64,000 bases of DNA, taken from NCBI RefSeq assembly GCF_004118855.1, contig NZ_PDKF01000005.1, positions 1-64,000 of the forward strand, in the 5' to 3' direction. How positions within the stretch are numbered: position 1 is the first letter of the stretch; each line of letters opens with the position of its first letter. The stretch comes from Arcobacter sp. CECT 8983. GTDB taxonomy: Bacteria; Campylobacterota; Campylobacteria; Campylobacterales; Arcobacteraceae. The notes beneath the pieces are model-generated. The model saw nothing but the letters and a program-made list of their open reading frames with translations, searched no databases and was not told the DNA's origin. This document shows, piece by piece, positions 19,236 to 27,151 of the stretch. Position numbers and translations under genes: made by a program.

Positions 19236-19658
19236 TTAAATCGAGCTAATCTTAGCTTTTAAGCTCTCATTAAATTGAGGCATTGCAGCAACTAATGAAT
19301 CTTTTAAAGCTTTTGTTTCATCTTCAAGTTCTTTAGCGAACTTAACTGACTTAGCTTCTAATTCCTCTTTAGCACTTGCAAGTTTAGCATCAGCTATTTC
19401 TTTAGCTTCATTGTATGCTTGGTCTCTAATAGCAGCTGCTTCTTTTTTAGCTTCGGCAATCACATGGCTTGCTTCTTCTAACATACCATCTACATCAGCA
19501 GAGTTTGATTGAGCATTTTCTAAATCTCTTTTAATAGATTTATCTCTATCATCCATATGCTTTAATAGGGGTACAAATAGACAACTGTTAAGTCTTGCAA
19601 CAACAAAAAGAAAGATTATTGCTGTGCTAAGCAATAATACAGGACTTATGTCTAACAT
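19236..19658 (-). CDS. atpF': ATP synthase F0 b' subunit
   Basis: A second b-type subunit of 140 aa with a transmembrane helix at about residues 5-25 (PVLLLSTAIIFLFVVARLNSCLFVPLL) and a long charged helix (LENAQSNSADVDGMLEEASHVIAEAKKEAAAIRDQAYNEAKEIADAKL). Heterodimeric b/b' stalks occur in Campylobacterota, cyanobacteria and alphaproteobacteria. It is the first gene of the ATP synthase operon, about 100 bp downstream of parB. The a and c subunit genes are not in the window. Confidence 0.93.
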   Translation of the reverse strand: MLDISPVLLLSTAIIFLFVVARLNSCLFVPLLKHMDDRDKSIKRDLENAQSNSADVDGMLEEASHVIAEAKKEAAAIRDQAYNEAKEIADAKLASAKEELEAKSVKFAKELEDETKALKDSLVAAMPQFNESLKAKISSI

Positions 19659-19678
19659 TCATTCCTCCATATTTTTTA

Positions 19679-19700
19679 CAGTTTAGTTTGACTAAAACTG
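19679..19700 (-). promoter_or_regulatory. Leader hairpin before the ATP synthase operon
   Basis: On the minus strand an 8-bp stem (CAGTTT-AG paired with CT-AAACTG, one bulged T, 5-base loop) lies about 20 bp before the first ATP synthase start codon. Just upstream is TAGATAAAATATAAC, a plausible -10 region. The hairpin might modulate translation or end transcripts from parB. The function is not established. Confidence 0.35.
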
Positions 19701-19762
19701 GTTATATTTTATCTAAACCAAGTATAAATTTATATTAAAAGGAATAAATCTATGAAAGAATT

Positions 19763-20623
19763 TTAAAAAGTGTTACGAAAGTAATTAGAAATCTTCTCAA
19801 TATCTTCTTGAGATTTAATTTCAATCTTAAAATAATTTTTTTCAGCTTTAACTTTTAGGTCACTTTTTTGTAGTTGTTCAATAACATTATCAAGTGGTTT
19901 AAAGTCATAATTTTTGGGAGTTTTTTTGTTCTTTTTTATATTTTTCTTATCGCCAGCTTTTAAATCTCTAATTAAAATTTCTGTTTCTCTTACAGAAAGT
20001 TTTTGTCCAATAACTGAATCTGCAACTTTAATTTGTGTATCATCATCAAGTCCAAGCATTACTTTTGCATGACCTGCTGTAATCTTATCGTTAGCTAAAA
20101 GTTGTTGTACATATGAGCATAATTGTAACAGTCTTAATGTATTAGTAATAGATGTTCTACTCTTAAATACTTTTTTCGATAATTCATCATGGGTAATATT
20201 ATGTTCATTGATTAGTTGTGCATAAGAGAAAGCTAATTCAATAATATTTAAATCATCTCTTTGAATATTCTCAATTAAAGCTAATTCTCTTAATTTAAAA
20301 TCATCAATATTTACAACTGTAGCTTTAATAGTATCCAAGTTTGCAAGTTTATGAGCTCTTAATCTTCTTTCACCTGCAACTAATATATAACCATTTTCTT
20401 CTTCAATAACAGTAATTGGTTGAATAAGACCATGTTCAACAATTGAGTCAGATAACTCTTTTAATTTTTCTTGATCAAATATCTTTCTAGGTTGATTTGG
20501 GTTTGGTTTAATTTGATCAACTTCTAACTCAATAATTCTTCCATATTTAGATTCACTATTTGAGTTTCCGTAAGCTGTTTCTACTTCACCTAATAATTCT
20601 CCAAGTCCTCTACCTAATGCCAT
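19763..20623 (-). CDS. parB: Chromosome partitioning protein ParB
   Basis: The 286-aa CTP-dependent DNA clamp has the N-terminal ParB/Srx domain with PNPNQPRKIF and the GERRLRAHK arginine motif (CTP binding). The central HTH is at about residues 140-165 (LSKKVFKSRTSITNTLRLLQL), followed by a basic linker and a C-terminal dimerisation domain. It binds parS and loads SMC and ParA. It follows parA by 29 bp. I found no parS-like palindrome in the window. Confidence 0.95.
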   Translation of the reverse strand: MALGRGLGELLGEVETAYGNSNSESKYGRIIELEVDQIKPNPNQPRKIFDQEKLKELSDSIVEHGLIQPITVIEEENGYILVAGERRLRAHKLANLDTIKATVVNIDDFKLRELALIENIQRDDLNIIELAFSYAQLINEHNITHDELSKKVFKSRTSITNTLRLLQLCSYVQQLLANDKITAGHAKVMLGLDDDTQIKVADSVIGQKLSVRETEILIRDLKAGDKKNIKKNKKTPKNYDFKPLDNVIEQLQKSDLKVKAEKNYFKIEIKSQEDIEKISNYFRNTF

Positions 20624-20652
20624 ATTAAAATCCTAATATTAAATTAAATAAA

Positions 20653-21429
20653 TTATCCAGCAATTGCACGTGCTAGATTTGTGTATGCTTTTGTTCCTGG
20701 TGCCATTGCATCATAAAGCATGATTGGCTTACCAAAACTTGGGCTTTCTGCAAGCTTGATATTTCTAGGAATCACAACATAAGAACTCTCATCTATTTTG
20801 AATAGTTTACTTTCAAAATGCTGCGCCAAATCAGCAAAAACCTGCTTAGACAGGTTATTTTGAGCACTATACATTGTAGGAAGGAAACCTCTAATTTGTA
20901 ATTGTCTATTAATAGTTTGCTTAACTAACTTTATAGTGTTTAATAATTGTGCTAAACCTTCTAGTGCAAAAAATTCACACTGAATTGGTATTAAAACAGA
21001 ATTAGCAGCACTTAATGTATTAATTGTGATTGGTCCTAATGCAGGAGGAGAATCAATAATTATATAATCATAATCTTTTTTTACAGGGTCAATTTTTCTT
21101 TTTAAAACTAACTCTCTATCTTTCATATTTTTATAGAACTCTTTTTCAATTCCTACCAAGCCAATATTTGATGGTGCTACTTTTAAGTTTTCAATTTCCG
21201 AGTCAAGGATTATCTCTGTTAACTCTTTTGTTCCAAGCATCACATGGTAAATATTATACTCATATGTATCTCTTTGAAAACCTAATGATGTAGTTGCATT
21301 AGCTTGTGGATCTGCATCAATTAATAAAACTTTTTTACCTTCTAGTGCTAGTGCAGCACTTAGGTTTACAGCAGTAGTAGTCTTTCCTACCCCACCTTTT
21401 TGATTTGCAATTGCAATAACTTCAGTCAT
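20653..21429 (-). CDS. parA: Chromosome partitioning ATPase ParA/Soj
   Basis: The 258-aa deviant Walker ATPase has the Walker A motif NQKGGVGKTTTAVNLS at residues 9-24, switch motif LLIDADPQANAT and Walker B-like YIIIDSPPALGP. It drives segregation of ParB-bound origin regions. It overlaps birA by 4 bp and precedes parB, so birA-parA-parB form one transcript. Proximity to the ATP synthase genes is typical of Campylobacterota. Confidence 0.96.
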   Translation of the reverse strand: MTEVIAIANQKGGVGKTTTAVNLSAALALEGKKVLLIDADPQANATTSLGFQRDTYEYNIYHVMLGTKELTEIILDSEIENLKVAPSNIGLVGIEKEFYKNMKDRELVLKRKIDPVKKDYDYIIIDSPPALGPITINTLSAANSVLIPIQCEFFALEGLAQLLNTIKLVKQTINRQLQIRGFLPTMYSAQNNLSKQVFADLAQHFESKLFKIDESSYVVIPRNIKLAESPSFGKPIMLYDAMAPGTKAYTNLARAIAG

Positions 21430-22061
21430 CTTAAACTAAAAACCTTTTTATCGTCAATTTGTATAGAGCCATCACTATTTAAAATGGCATTTTCCAATGA
21501 AATTTTTTTATTTTCAATTGTAGCTTTATATTTTCTACTCTTATGGAATTCTATCTGAAAATAGTTAAAGATTTCCTTCCAAGATGATTTTTTTTCCAAA
21601 GTTTTGAAATATAATTTTAATATGTGATTTTTGTCAATTTCTATATCTAGTCTTCCAAATTCGTTATTTACATTTTGTAAATTCACTCCTATGCCACAAT
21701 AAACTAAATCTTTTGTTGCTGTTGTAATAGTTCCACCAATTTTTTTATTATCAATATAAAAATCATTTGGCCACTTTAACCATAGTTTTGAACCTTGACT
21801 TTGCAAAATTTGTTTTAATATATAAGAAAAATATATAGAGGCACTTTGTAGTTGTAAATCTTTTGGTAAATCATTTTTAGAAACTACAAAAGAGAAAAAA
21901 AGATTACCTTCTTTACCTTCCCAAGAGTTTCCTCTACTACCAATTCCATTACTTTGATGATCTGCACTAACACATAAAGCAGAAGTGAAACCTTCTTTTT
22001 TAATAAGTTCTTTTAAGTAAATATGAGTTGAATCGACTTCTTTTAAATTTATTATTTTCAT
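21426..22061 (-). CDS. birA: Biotin--[acetyl-CoA-carboxylase] ligase (monofunctional)
   Basis: The 211-aa enzyme attaches biotin to the carrier subunit of acetyl-CoA carboxylase. The catalytic core is visible as SADHQSNGIGSRGNSWEGKEGNLFFSF (biotinyl-AMP loop) and LKWPNDFYIDNKKIGGTI. There is no N-terminal HTH, so unlike E. coli BirA it cannot be the bio repressor. A TATAAT lies only 5 bp from its ATG, suggesting a leaderless transcript. It overlaps parA by 4 bp. Confidence 0.92.
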   Translation of the reverse strand: MKIINLKEVDSTHIYLKELIKKEGFTSALCVSADHQSNGIGSRGNSWEGKEGNLFFSFVVSKNDLPKDLQLQSASIYFSYILKQILQSQGSKLWLKWPNDFYIDNKKIGGTITTATKDLVYCGIGVNLQNVNNEFGRLDIEIDKNHILKLYFKTLEKKSSWKEIFNYFQIEFHKSRKYKATIENKKISLENAILNSDGSIQIDDKKVFSLR

Positions 22062-22066
22062 AAATG

Positions 22067-22072
22067 ATTATA
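22067..22072 (-). promoter_or_regulatory. -10 box of birA-parA-parB
   Basis: A perfect TATAAT (extended form TGTATAAT) ends 5 bp before the birA ATG. Initiation 6-7 bp downstream of this box would start the mRNA at or next to the A of the start codon. No Shine-Dalgarno sequence fits between. Confidence 0.5.
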
Positions 22073-22100
22073 CATAATTATTTTTCAAGACATTATTAAA

Positions 22101-22106
22101 TATAAT
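22101..22106 (+). promoter_or_regulatory. -10 box of the AEC carrier gene
   Basis: A perfect TATAAT 21 bp before the plus-strand ATG at 22128, with AAGAAG as a weak ribosome binding site. It is divergent from the birA promoter within a 66-bp intergenic space. Confidence 0.55.
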
Positions 22107-22127
22107 CACTTAAAAAAGAAGAACACT

Positions 22128-23021
22128 ATGCTTGATCCTGTTTTACCTATAGCCTTATATTTAGGTTTTGGTTATTTATTTAAAATCTTTTTTAAAGATA
22201 ATTCAAAAGAACTAGTAGAGTTTATCATCTACTTCTCCCTTCCTGCTATTGTATTTGCTAAAATTTACCCTTTAGATTTAACATATGAGACATTAGAGCT
22301 AATATTTATGTTCAATACTATTATTTTAGGAAACTTGATTTTAGCTTATTTTGTAGGGAAACTACTCAAACTTGATAAAAAAGTACTTGCTACATTTATG
22401 ATTATTGCAACTTTTGGAAACACATCATTTATAGGACTTTCATATATTAATACATTTTATGGTCAAGATTATGTAGTGTATGCACTTATTTATGATTTAT
22501 TTGGTTCATTTCTTCTACTTGTTAGCTTAGGAATGATTATTATCAACTGGGGAAGTGGTCAACATGTTAACTTTAAAGGAATAGTTAAAAGTGTTATCTT
22601 TTTCCCACCAATTATAATGTTCTTTTTAACAGTATTTGCAAAAAACTTTGAAATGCCCCAATTTATAATGAATACTATGGAAACTATTGGAGCTACACTT
22701 GTTCCAATTGCAATGATTGCTATTGGTATGAAATTAGAGCTAAAAAATATCTTCTACAAACTAAATGTAGTGACATCAGCAATTATTATTAAGATGTTTG
22801 TTGTTCCTGTAATTGTATTATTTGCTTTTTCTATTTTTTATACTTTAGATGATACATGGAGTAAAACAACTATTTTAGAAGCTGCTATGCCTCCTATGAC
22901 TATGGCGGTTGTTTTAGCTATAAAAGGTGGACTTGATGAGAGATTAGCAATTAATGCTTTAGTTATTGGGGTATTATTATCATTATTAAGTGTTACAGGT
23001 TTTTACTACTATCTTGGATAA
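22128..23021 (+). CDS. AEC (auxin efflux carrier) family transporter
   Basis: The 297-aa membrane protein has about ten hydrophobic segments in two inverted halves, opening with LDPVLPIALYLGFGYLFKIFF. The second half has the family-typical ETIGATLVPIAMIAIGMKLEL and LEAAMPPMTMAVVLAI. AEC proteins are secondary carriers for organic acids such as malate or malonate; the substrate cannot be read here. It is divergent from birA and its end is 8 bp from the convergent fmt stop codon, with no terminator visible between. Confidence 0.85.
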   Translation: MLDPVLPIALYLGFGYLFKIFFKDNSKELVEFIIYFSLPAIVFAKIYPLDLTYETLELIFMFNTIILGNLILAYFVGKLLKLDKKVLATFMIIATFGNTSFIGLSYINTFYGQDYVVYALIYDLFGSFLLLVSLGMIIINWGSGQHVNFKGIVKSVIFFPPIIMFFLTVFAKNFEMPQFIMNTMETIGATLVPIAMIAIGMKLELKNIFYKLNVVTSAIIIKMFVVPVIVLFAFSIFYTLDDTWSKTTILEAAMPPMTMAVVLAIKGGLDERLAINALVIGVLLSLLSVTGFYYYLG

Positions 23022-23029
23022 TAGTAAAC

Positions 23030-23950
23030 TTACTGTAAAATATCACCAACAGATATTCTTTTTCCTTTTAGAAAATCTACTGCACTAACAGCTTTTTTTG
23101 AAGGTGCTTGTAAAGTTTGAACTTCTATAGAACCCTTTTTACAAGCTATTACAACTGAATCTTTATTTATTTCAAGGATTTTACCTTCTTCATTAAAAGA
23201 TTCTTCTTCTACAAGTTTTACATCTTTTAGTTTTAAGCCACTTTCTAAAAAAATACCTGGCCAAAAAGAGTATGCTTTATATTTTAAATATAGTTTTTTT
23301 GCATCTAAAAGATTTACTAAGCCATGTTCTTTTTTAATCTTTTTACAAAAACTCACTTGCGCTTGATTTTGTTTTTTTGGATTTATCTTTTCATAATTAT
23401 CTAAAGTTGTAATAGTTAAACTTGCAGCAATATCAGATAGTTTTGAAAAAGCCTCAACAACATCCATAGTAGGAGTGATTTTTAAATACTCTAAACCTAA
23501 AATATCACCACTATCAAGTCCTTCTTCCATAAGCATAGAAGTTACACCTGTATATTCATCATCGTTTAGTAATGATTCTTGAATAGGACTTGCCCCTCTA
23601 TATTTTGGTAAAAGTGAGGCATGAAGGTTGATACAAGGAGCAATATCTAAAATCTCTTTTGGTAATATTTGTCCATATGCAGCAACAATTATAAAATCAG
23701 GAGCTAAAGCTTTAATCTCTTCTTCAACTTCTTTATTTGCTCTTAATTTTAAAGGTTGAAAAACTGGAATATCTAAAGAGTTATCTAAACAAAACTGTTT
23801 AATATGAGGAGCAGTTAAAACTTGCTTTCTTCCTACAGGTTTGTCTGGTTGAGTATAAAGAGCAACAACATTATAAGAACTATTAATTAGTCTTTCAAAT
23901 ATCTTTGTTGCATAGTCTGGTGTTCCCATAAGCACAATTCGTTTAGACAT
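23030..23950 (-). CDS. fmt: Methionyl-tRNA formyltransferase
   Basis: The 306-aa enzyme formylates initiator Met-tRNA using 10-formyltetrahydrofolate. The N-terminal Rossmann motif is LMGTPDYATKIFERL, the catalytic region is INLHASLLPKYRGASPIQ with VTSMLMEEGLDSGDIL, and a C-terminal OB-like domain follows from about 205. It lies 48 bp downstream of proB. A 7-bp hairpin (23968-23986) lies just upstream of its ribosome binding site. Confidence 0.96.
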   Translation of the reverse strand: MSKRIVLMGTPDYATKIFERLINSSYNVVALYTQPDKPVGRKQVLTAPHIKQFCLDNSLDIPVFQPLKLRANKEVEEEIKALAPDFIIVAAYGQILPKEILDIAPCINLHASLLPKYRGASPIQESLLNDDEYTGVTSMLMEEGLDSGDILGLEYLKITPTMDVVEAFSKLSDIAASLTITTLDNYEKINPKKQNQAQVSFCKKIKKEHGLVNLLDAKKLYLKYKAYSFWPGIFLESGLKLKDVKLVEEESFNEEGKILEINKDSVVIACKKGSIEVQTLQAPSKKAVSAVDFLKGKRISVGDILQ

Positions 23951-23998
23951 ATTACTATCCTTTTATAATCTTCTAAAAGAGAAGATATTTATTAAAAA

Positions 23999-24769
23999 TT
24001 AGATTTGTTTTTTAAATAAAGTTCCACTTTTATGATTTTCATCAACTAAAAAATCATAAGCATTTGTTAAATCAAAACCTGATGATAAATACATCATTTT
24101 GTTTCTTTTTAATAAAAAGTGTGCAGCTTTTAGTTTAGTAACTATACCACCTGTTGCAAATTCTGAGTTTGGAGTATGTTTCATCTCAAGTTCATCATCT
24201 TCAATAAAGTTTACAATTTTTCTCATTTTTGCATCTGGATTCTCATGAGGGTTTGAATCATATAAACCATCTACATCAGAAAGTATTGCTAAAATATCAG
24301 CATCAAAGAAATGTGCAGCATGTGCTGCTAATTGGTCATTGTCACCAAATAAAAGCTCTTTATTTGCAATTACATCATTTTCATTTAAAATAGGGATAAT
24401 ATCATTACTTAAAAGTATTTCCATAACCCCTTTTGCATTTGCTGATCTTTTTCTTGAATCAAAATCTTCTTCAACTAAAAGCATTTGAGCACACTTAAGA
24501 CCATGTTCTCTAAACCTTTTTTTATAATGTTTCATTAATAAAGGTTGTCCAATAGCTGCCAATGCTTGTCTATTTAAAATTTGTGTACGGTCTAAATCTA
24601 AAGCAGTATTTCCTGCTGCTACTGCACCAGAAGATACTAAAATTACTTCTAATTTTTTTTCATTTTTTAGTTTTGCTATTAAATCAACTAAATTGTTTAA
24701 TCTTTCAATTGCTAAAACACTGCCTTCTCTTAAAACAGCACTTCCTACTTTAATAACAACTCTTTTCAT
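23999..24769 (-). CDS. proB: Glutamate 5-kinase (PUA-less form)
   Basis: The 256-aa amino-acid kinase performs the first step of proline synthesis. Motifs include VIKVGSAVLREG (P-loop-like start), ILVSSGAVAAGN, NENDVIANKELLFGDNDQLAAHAAHF and TGGIVTKLKAAHFL. E. coli ProB has an extra PUA domain and about 365 aa; this form stops after the kinase domain, which is usual in Campylobacterota. Its ATG overlaps the obgE stop codon by 1 bp. Confidence 0.94.
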   Translation of the reverse strand: MKRVVIKVGSAVLREGSVLAIERLNNLVDLIAKLKNEKKLEVILVSSGAVAAGNTALDLDRTQILNRQALAAIGQPLLMKHYKKRFREHGLKCAQMLLVEEDFDSRKRSANAKGVMEILLSNDIIPILNENDVIANKELLFGDNDQLAAHAAHFFDADILAILSDVDGLYDSNPHENPDAKMRKIVNFIEDDELEMKHTPNSEFATGGIVTKLKAAHFLLKRNKMMYLSSGFDLTNAYDFLVDENHKSGTLFKKQI

Positions 24770-25860
24770 TATTTATTTTGTCCTAGTAATTCATATAGAG
24801 CAAATCTAATTGACTCTGTATTTAAATGTGTCACCGAAGAGATTGGTAACACGAAAAATGGCTTATTCTCATCAAATTTTGAATAAGTTAAATCTTGTAC
24901 ATAATATGGTAAGGATTTATCAAAACCATATGAATTCTCTTTTGATACTTCTAATCCTATTTCTTCAATAAAATCTTTAATATCAGCTTCTAAATCTTCT
25001 CCATAATAAGCATCTGTTTTAGTTAAGGCAATAGCAAAATTTCTACCACTAAGTTCTTCAGAGAACTTTTTAACTTCTTCTTTTAAAACTTCATACTGTT
25101 CTATTGCTGTTCTATAATTAGCAATATCAATAGTAAATAATAAAGTTTTTGTTCTTTCAATATGTCTTAAGAACTCTAATCCTAAACCTCTTCCATCACT
25201 TGCACCATCAATAATTCCTGGGATATCTGCCATTACAAATGAATTATATTCTCCAACTTCAACAACTCCTAGTTTTGGAGTTAAAGTTGTAAACTCATAA
25301 TTTGCAATCTCAGGAGCTGCATTTGATGTAGTAGAAATAAGTGTAGATTTTCCAACATTTGGATAACCAACTAACCCTACATCTGCAATAAGTTTTAACT
25401 CAAGTCTAATCTCTTTACTTTCACCTGGTAATCCTGGCTGAGAATATGTAGGTCTTTGATTTCTTGAGTTTTTAAAGTGAGTATTACCTAAGCCACCTTT
25501 TCCACCTTCTAAGAAAACTTCTCTTTGACCTTCTTCTAAAAGGTCTAATAATACTTCATCTGTTTCATTATCAATTACTTGTGTTCCTGGAGGAACAACT
25601 AAAACCATTGGTTGTGCAGATTTTCCAGTTCTTCTACCACCTTCACCTTGCTTACCATTTTCGGCTTTTAAAATTTTTCTTCCTTTATACCAAGATAAAG
25701 TGTCAGTATTACTATCAACAAGAAATACTACATCTCCACCTTTTCCACCGTCTCCACCGTCAGGTCCACCTTTGATAACAAACTTCTCTCTTCTAAAAGA
25801 AGAACAACCTTGTCCACCCTTTCCTGAGGTTACAGTGAATTTTACACTATCTACAAACAC
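24769..25860 (-). CDS. obgE: GTPase Obg/CgtA
   Basis: The 363-aa ribosome-associated GTPase has a glycine-rich Obg fold at residues 1-158 ([16 protein letters not shown]) and a G domain with GYPNVGKST (G1), [16 protein letters not shown] (G3) and TKTD (G4). The start is GTG at 25860; the overlapping ATG runs into a stop codon after three codons. AAGGA provides the ribosome binding site. It follows the rplU-rpmA pair, the conserved ribosomal neighbourhood, behind a terminator and a structured leader. Confidence 0.96.
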   Translation of the reverse strand: MFVDSVKFTVTSGKGGQGCSSFRREKFVIKGGPDGGDGGKGGDVVFLVDSNTDTLSWYKGRKILKAENGKQGEGGRRTGKSAQPMVLVVPPGTQVIDNETDEVLLDLLEEGQREVFLEGGKGGLGNTHFKNSRNQRPTYSQPGLPGESKEIRLELKLIADVGLVGYPNVGKSTLISTTSNAAPEIANYEFTTLTPKLGVVEVGEYNSFVMADIPGIIDGASDGRGLGLEFLRHIERTKTLLFTIDIANYRTAIEQYEVLKEEVKKFSEELSGRNFAIALTKTDAYYGEDLEADIKDFIEEIGLEVSKENSYGFDKSLPYYVQDLTYSKFDENKPFFVLPISSVTHLNTESIRFALYELLGQNK

Positions 25861-25891
25861 ATTAAATCCTTTTTTAAATGTTTACTAAATA

Positions 25892-25939
25892 AGGCTCCTT
25901 ATAAAACCCATTATTAAGAAGGGATCTTACAAGGAACCT
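25892..25939 (-). promoter_or_regulatory. Structured leader upstream of obgE
   Basis: Minus-strand RNA from 25939 to 25892 can form a 13-bp outer stem with all bases paired (two G-U wobbles), plus an inner CCC/GGG stem around an 11-base loop. It lies between the rpmA terminator and the obgE ribosome binding site, so it would be in the obgE 5' UTR or form part of a read-through control element. No known riboswitch class is recognised. Confidence 0.5.
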
Positions 25940-25955
25940 ATAATTTCTTTATATT

Positions 25956-25991
25956 AAAAAAGGGTGTAGGCAAAATGCACTACACCCTTTT
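25956..25991 (-). terminator. Intrinsic terminator of rplU-rpmA
   Basis: On the minus strand a 12-bp perfect stem (arms 25980-25991 and 25958-25969), a 10-base loop and a run of six T. It begins about 25 bp after the rpmA stop codon. This is a strong Rho-independent terminator that would insulate the ribosomal protein genes from obgE, apart from partial read-through. Confidence 0.9.
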
Positions 25992-26016
25992 GAGAAAATT
26001 GTTTTAATTAAACTTT

Positions 26017-26271
26017 TTATGAAGCGTATACAGAAACTTTTTTTCTAGTTTTACTTTTCACGTCAAATTTAACTACACCATCAATTAGTGCATAAATTGT
26101 ATGATCTCTTCCGATTCCTACATTTTCTCCACAGTGTACTTTTGTACCTCTTTGTCTAATAATGATGTTACCAGCTCTTACTGTTTCTCCACCAAATTTT
26201 TTAACACCAAGTCTTTTTCCAGCTGAATCTCTATTATTTTGAGTACTTCCTTGACCTTTCTTGTGAGCCAT
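26017..26271 (-). CDS. rpmA: 50S ribosomal protein L27
   Basis: The 84-aa ribosomal protein starts [20 protein letters not shown], the conserved N-terminal arm reaching the peptidyl transferase centre, followed by [22 protein letters not shown]. There is no N-terminal extension of the cleaved Staphylococcus type. It follows rplU by 16 bp. Confidence 0.98.
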   Translation of the reverse strand: MAHKKGQGSTQNNRDSAGKRLGVKKFGGETVRAGNIIIRQRGTKVHCGENVGIGRDHTIYALIDGVVKFDVKSKTRKKVSVYAS

Positions 26272-26287
26272 TTCTTATCTCCTTAAA

Positions 26288-26605
26288 TTATGCAGCGATT
26301 TTAGTAATTCTAATTTTAGTGAAGCTCTTTCTGAAACCTCTTTTTAACTTAGAATCTTTTCTTCTTCTTTTTTTGTAAATGATAACTTTTTTAGCTCTAT
26401 TTACACCAGTTCCATCTAATACAACCTCTGCTTCAACTTTTGCAGAAGAAACAGCATCACCAGTTTTTAATTCACCATCATTAACAGCTAAAACATCAGT
26501 GATTTCAAGAGTTTCTTTAGCAGCTTGACCAGTATAATCGATATCTAAAACATCACCTTCAGTCACTTTATACTGCTTACCACCACACTTAATAATTGCG
26601 TACAT
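26288..26605 (-). CDS. rplU: 50S ribosomal protein L21
   Basis: A 105-aa ribosomal protein starting [14 protein letters not shown], with the C-terminal signature [24 protein letters not shown]. It is the first gene of rplU-rpmA. The 103-bp gap upstream (26606-26708) contains a GGATAGTAT-type -10 region and a GC-richer CGTCCCG patch that may mark the transcription start. Confidence 0.98.
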   Translation of the reverse strand: MYAIIKCGGKQYKVTEGDVLDIDYTGQAAKETLEITDVLAVNDGELKTGDAVSSAKVEAEVVLDGTGVNRAKKVIIYKKRRRKDSKLKRGFRKSFTKIRITKIAA

Positions 26606-26708
26606 ATTTATTCCTCTAACTTATCAATTCTTTATTAACTTTTTGCTTTAACGGGACGAAATACTATCCAATTGTAGTTTAAAGTTTCTTTAAGCGTAAA
26701 TGTTTATT

Positions 26709-27092
26709 TTAATAATAATCGTATGGTTGAGCAATTGCATCAATTACAATCATTGAATTCATTGGTAAACCTTTAGCTGATATAGTAGTTCTTACAGGTT
26801 TGTGTTCACCAAATGCTTCAGCACAAAGAACATTTACTACACCAAAATCTTCCATATTTTCTAAATAAATTGTTATTTTAATTACATTATCCATACCACA
26901 TAATGCGTCATCTAGTAGATTTCTTAAGTTTTCAAATACTTGTCTTGTTTGAACCTTAATATCTCTTTCAACCATATTTCCATCTACATCTAAAGGTACT
27001 TGACCTGAAGTATAAATTAGACCATTTGCTTTAACAGCTTGAGAATAAGGACCAATTGCTGCTGGTAATTTTTTAGAGTTGATTTTTTCCAT
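26709..27092 (-). CDS. ridA: RidA family reactive intermediate deaminase
   Basis: The 127-aa trimeric YjgF/YER057c/UK114 protein hydrolyses reactive enamines and imines. It shows AIGPYSQAVKANGLIYTSGQVPLD, the conserved Arg region PVRTTISAKGLP, and the C-terminal IDAIAQ. It stands alone between dnaG and rplU on the minus strand. Confidence 0.95.
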   Translation of the reverse strand: MEKINSKKLPAAIGPYSQAVKANGLIYTSGQVPLDVDGNMVERDIKVQTRQVFENLRNLLDDALCGMDNVIKITIYLENMEDFGVVNVLCAEAFGEHKPVRTTISAKGLPMNSMIVIDAIAQPYDYY

Positions 27093-27151
27093 CTATATTT
27101 CCTAAAAACTTAAATTTAGAAAAATTATATACTTTTTTCTTAAATATTTAA

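Noticed and set aside
19763-21429. Expected parS site near parAB
   Set aside because: No palindrome resembling TGTTTCACGTGAAACA was found on reading the parAB region or elsewhere in the window; TTTCAC strings at about 2211 and 16101 are inside genes and unpaired.
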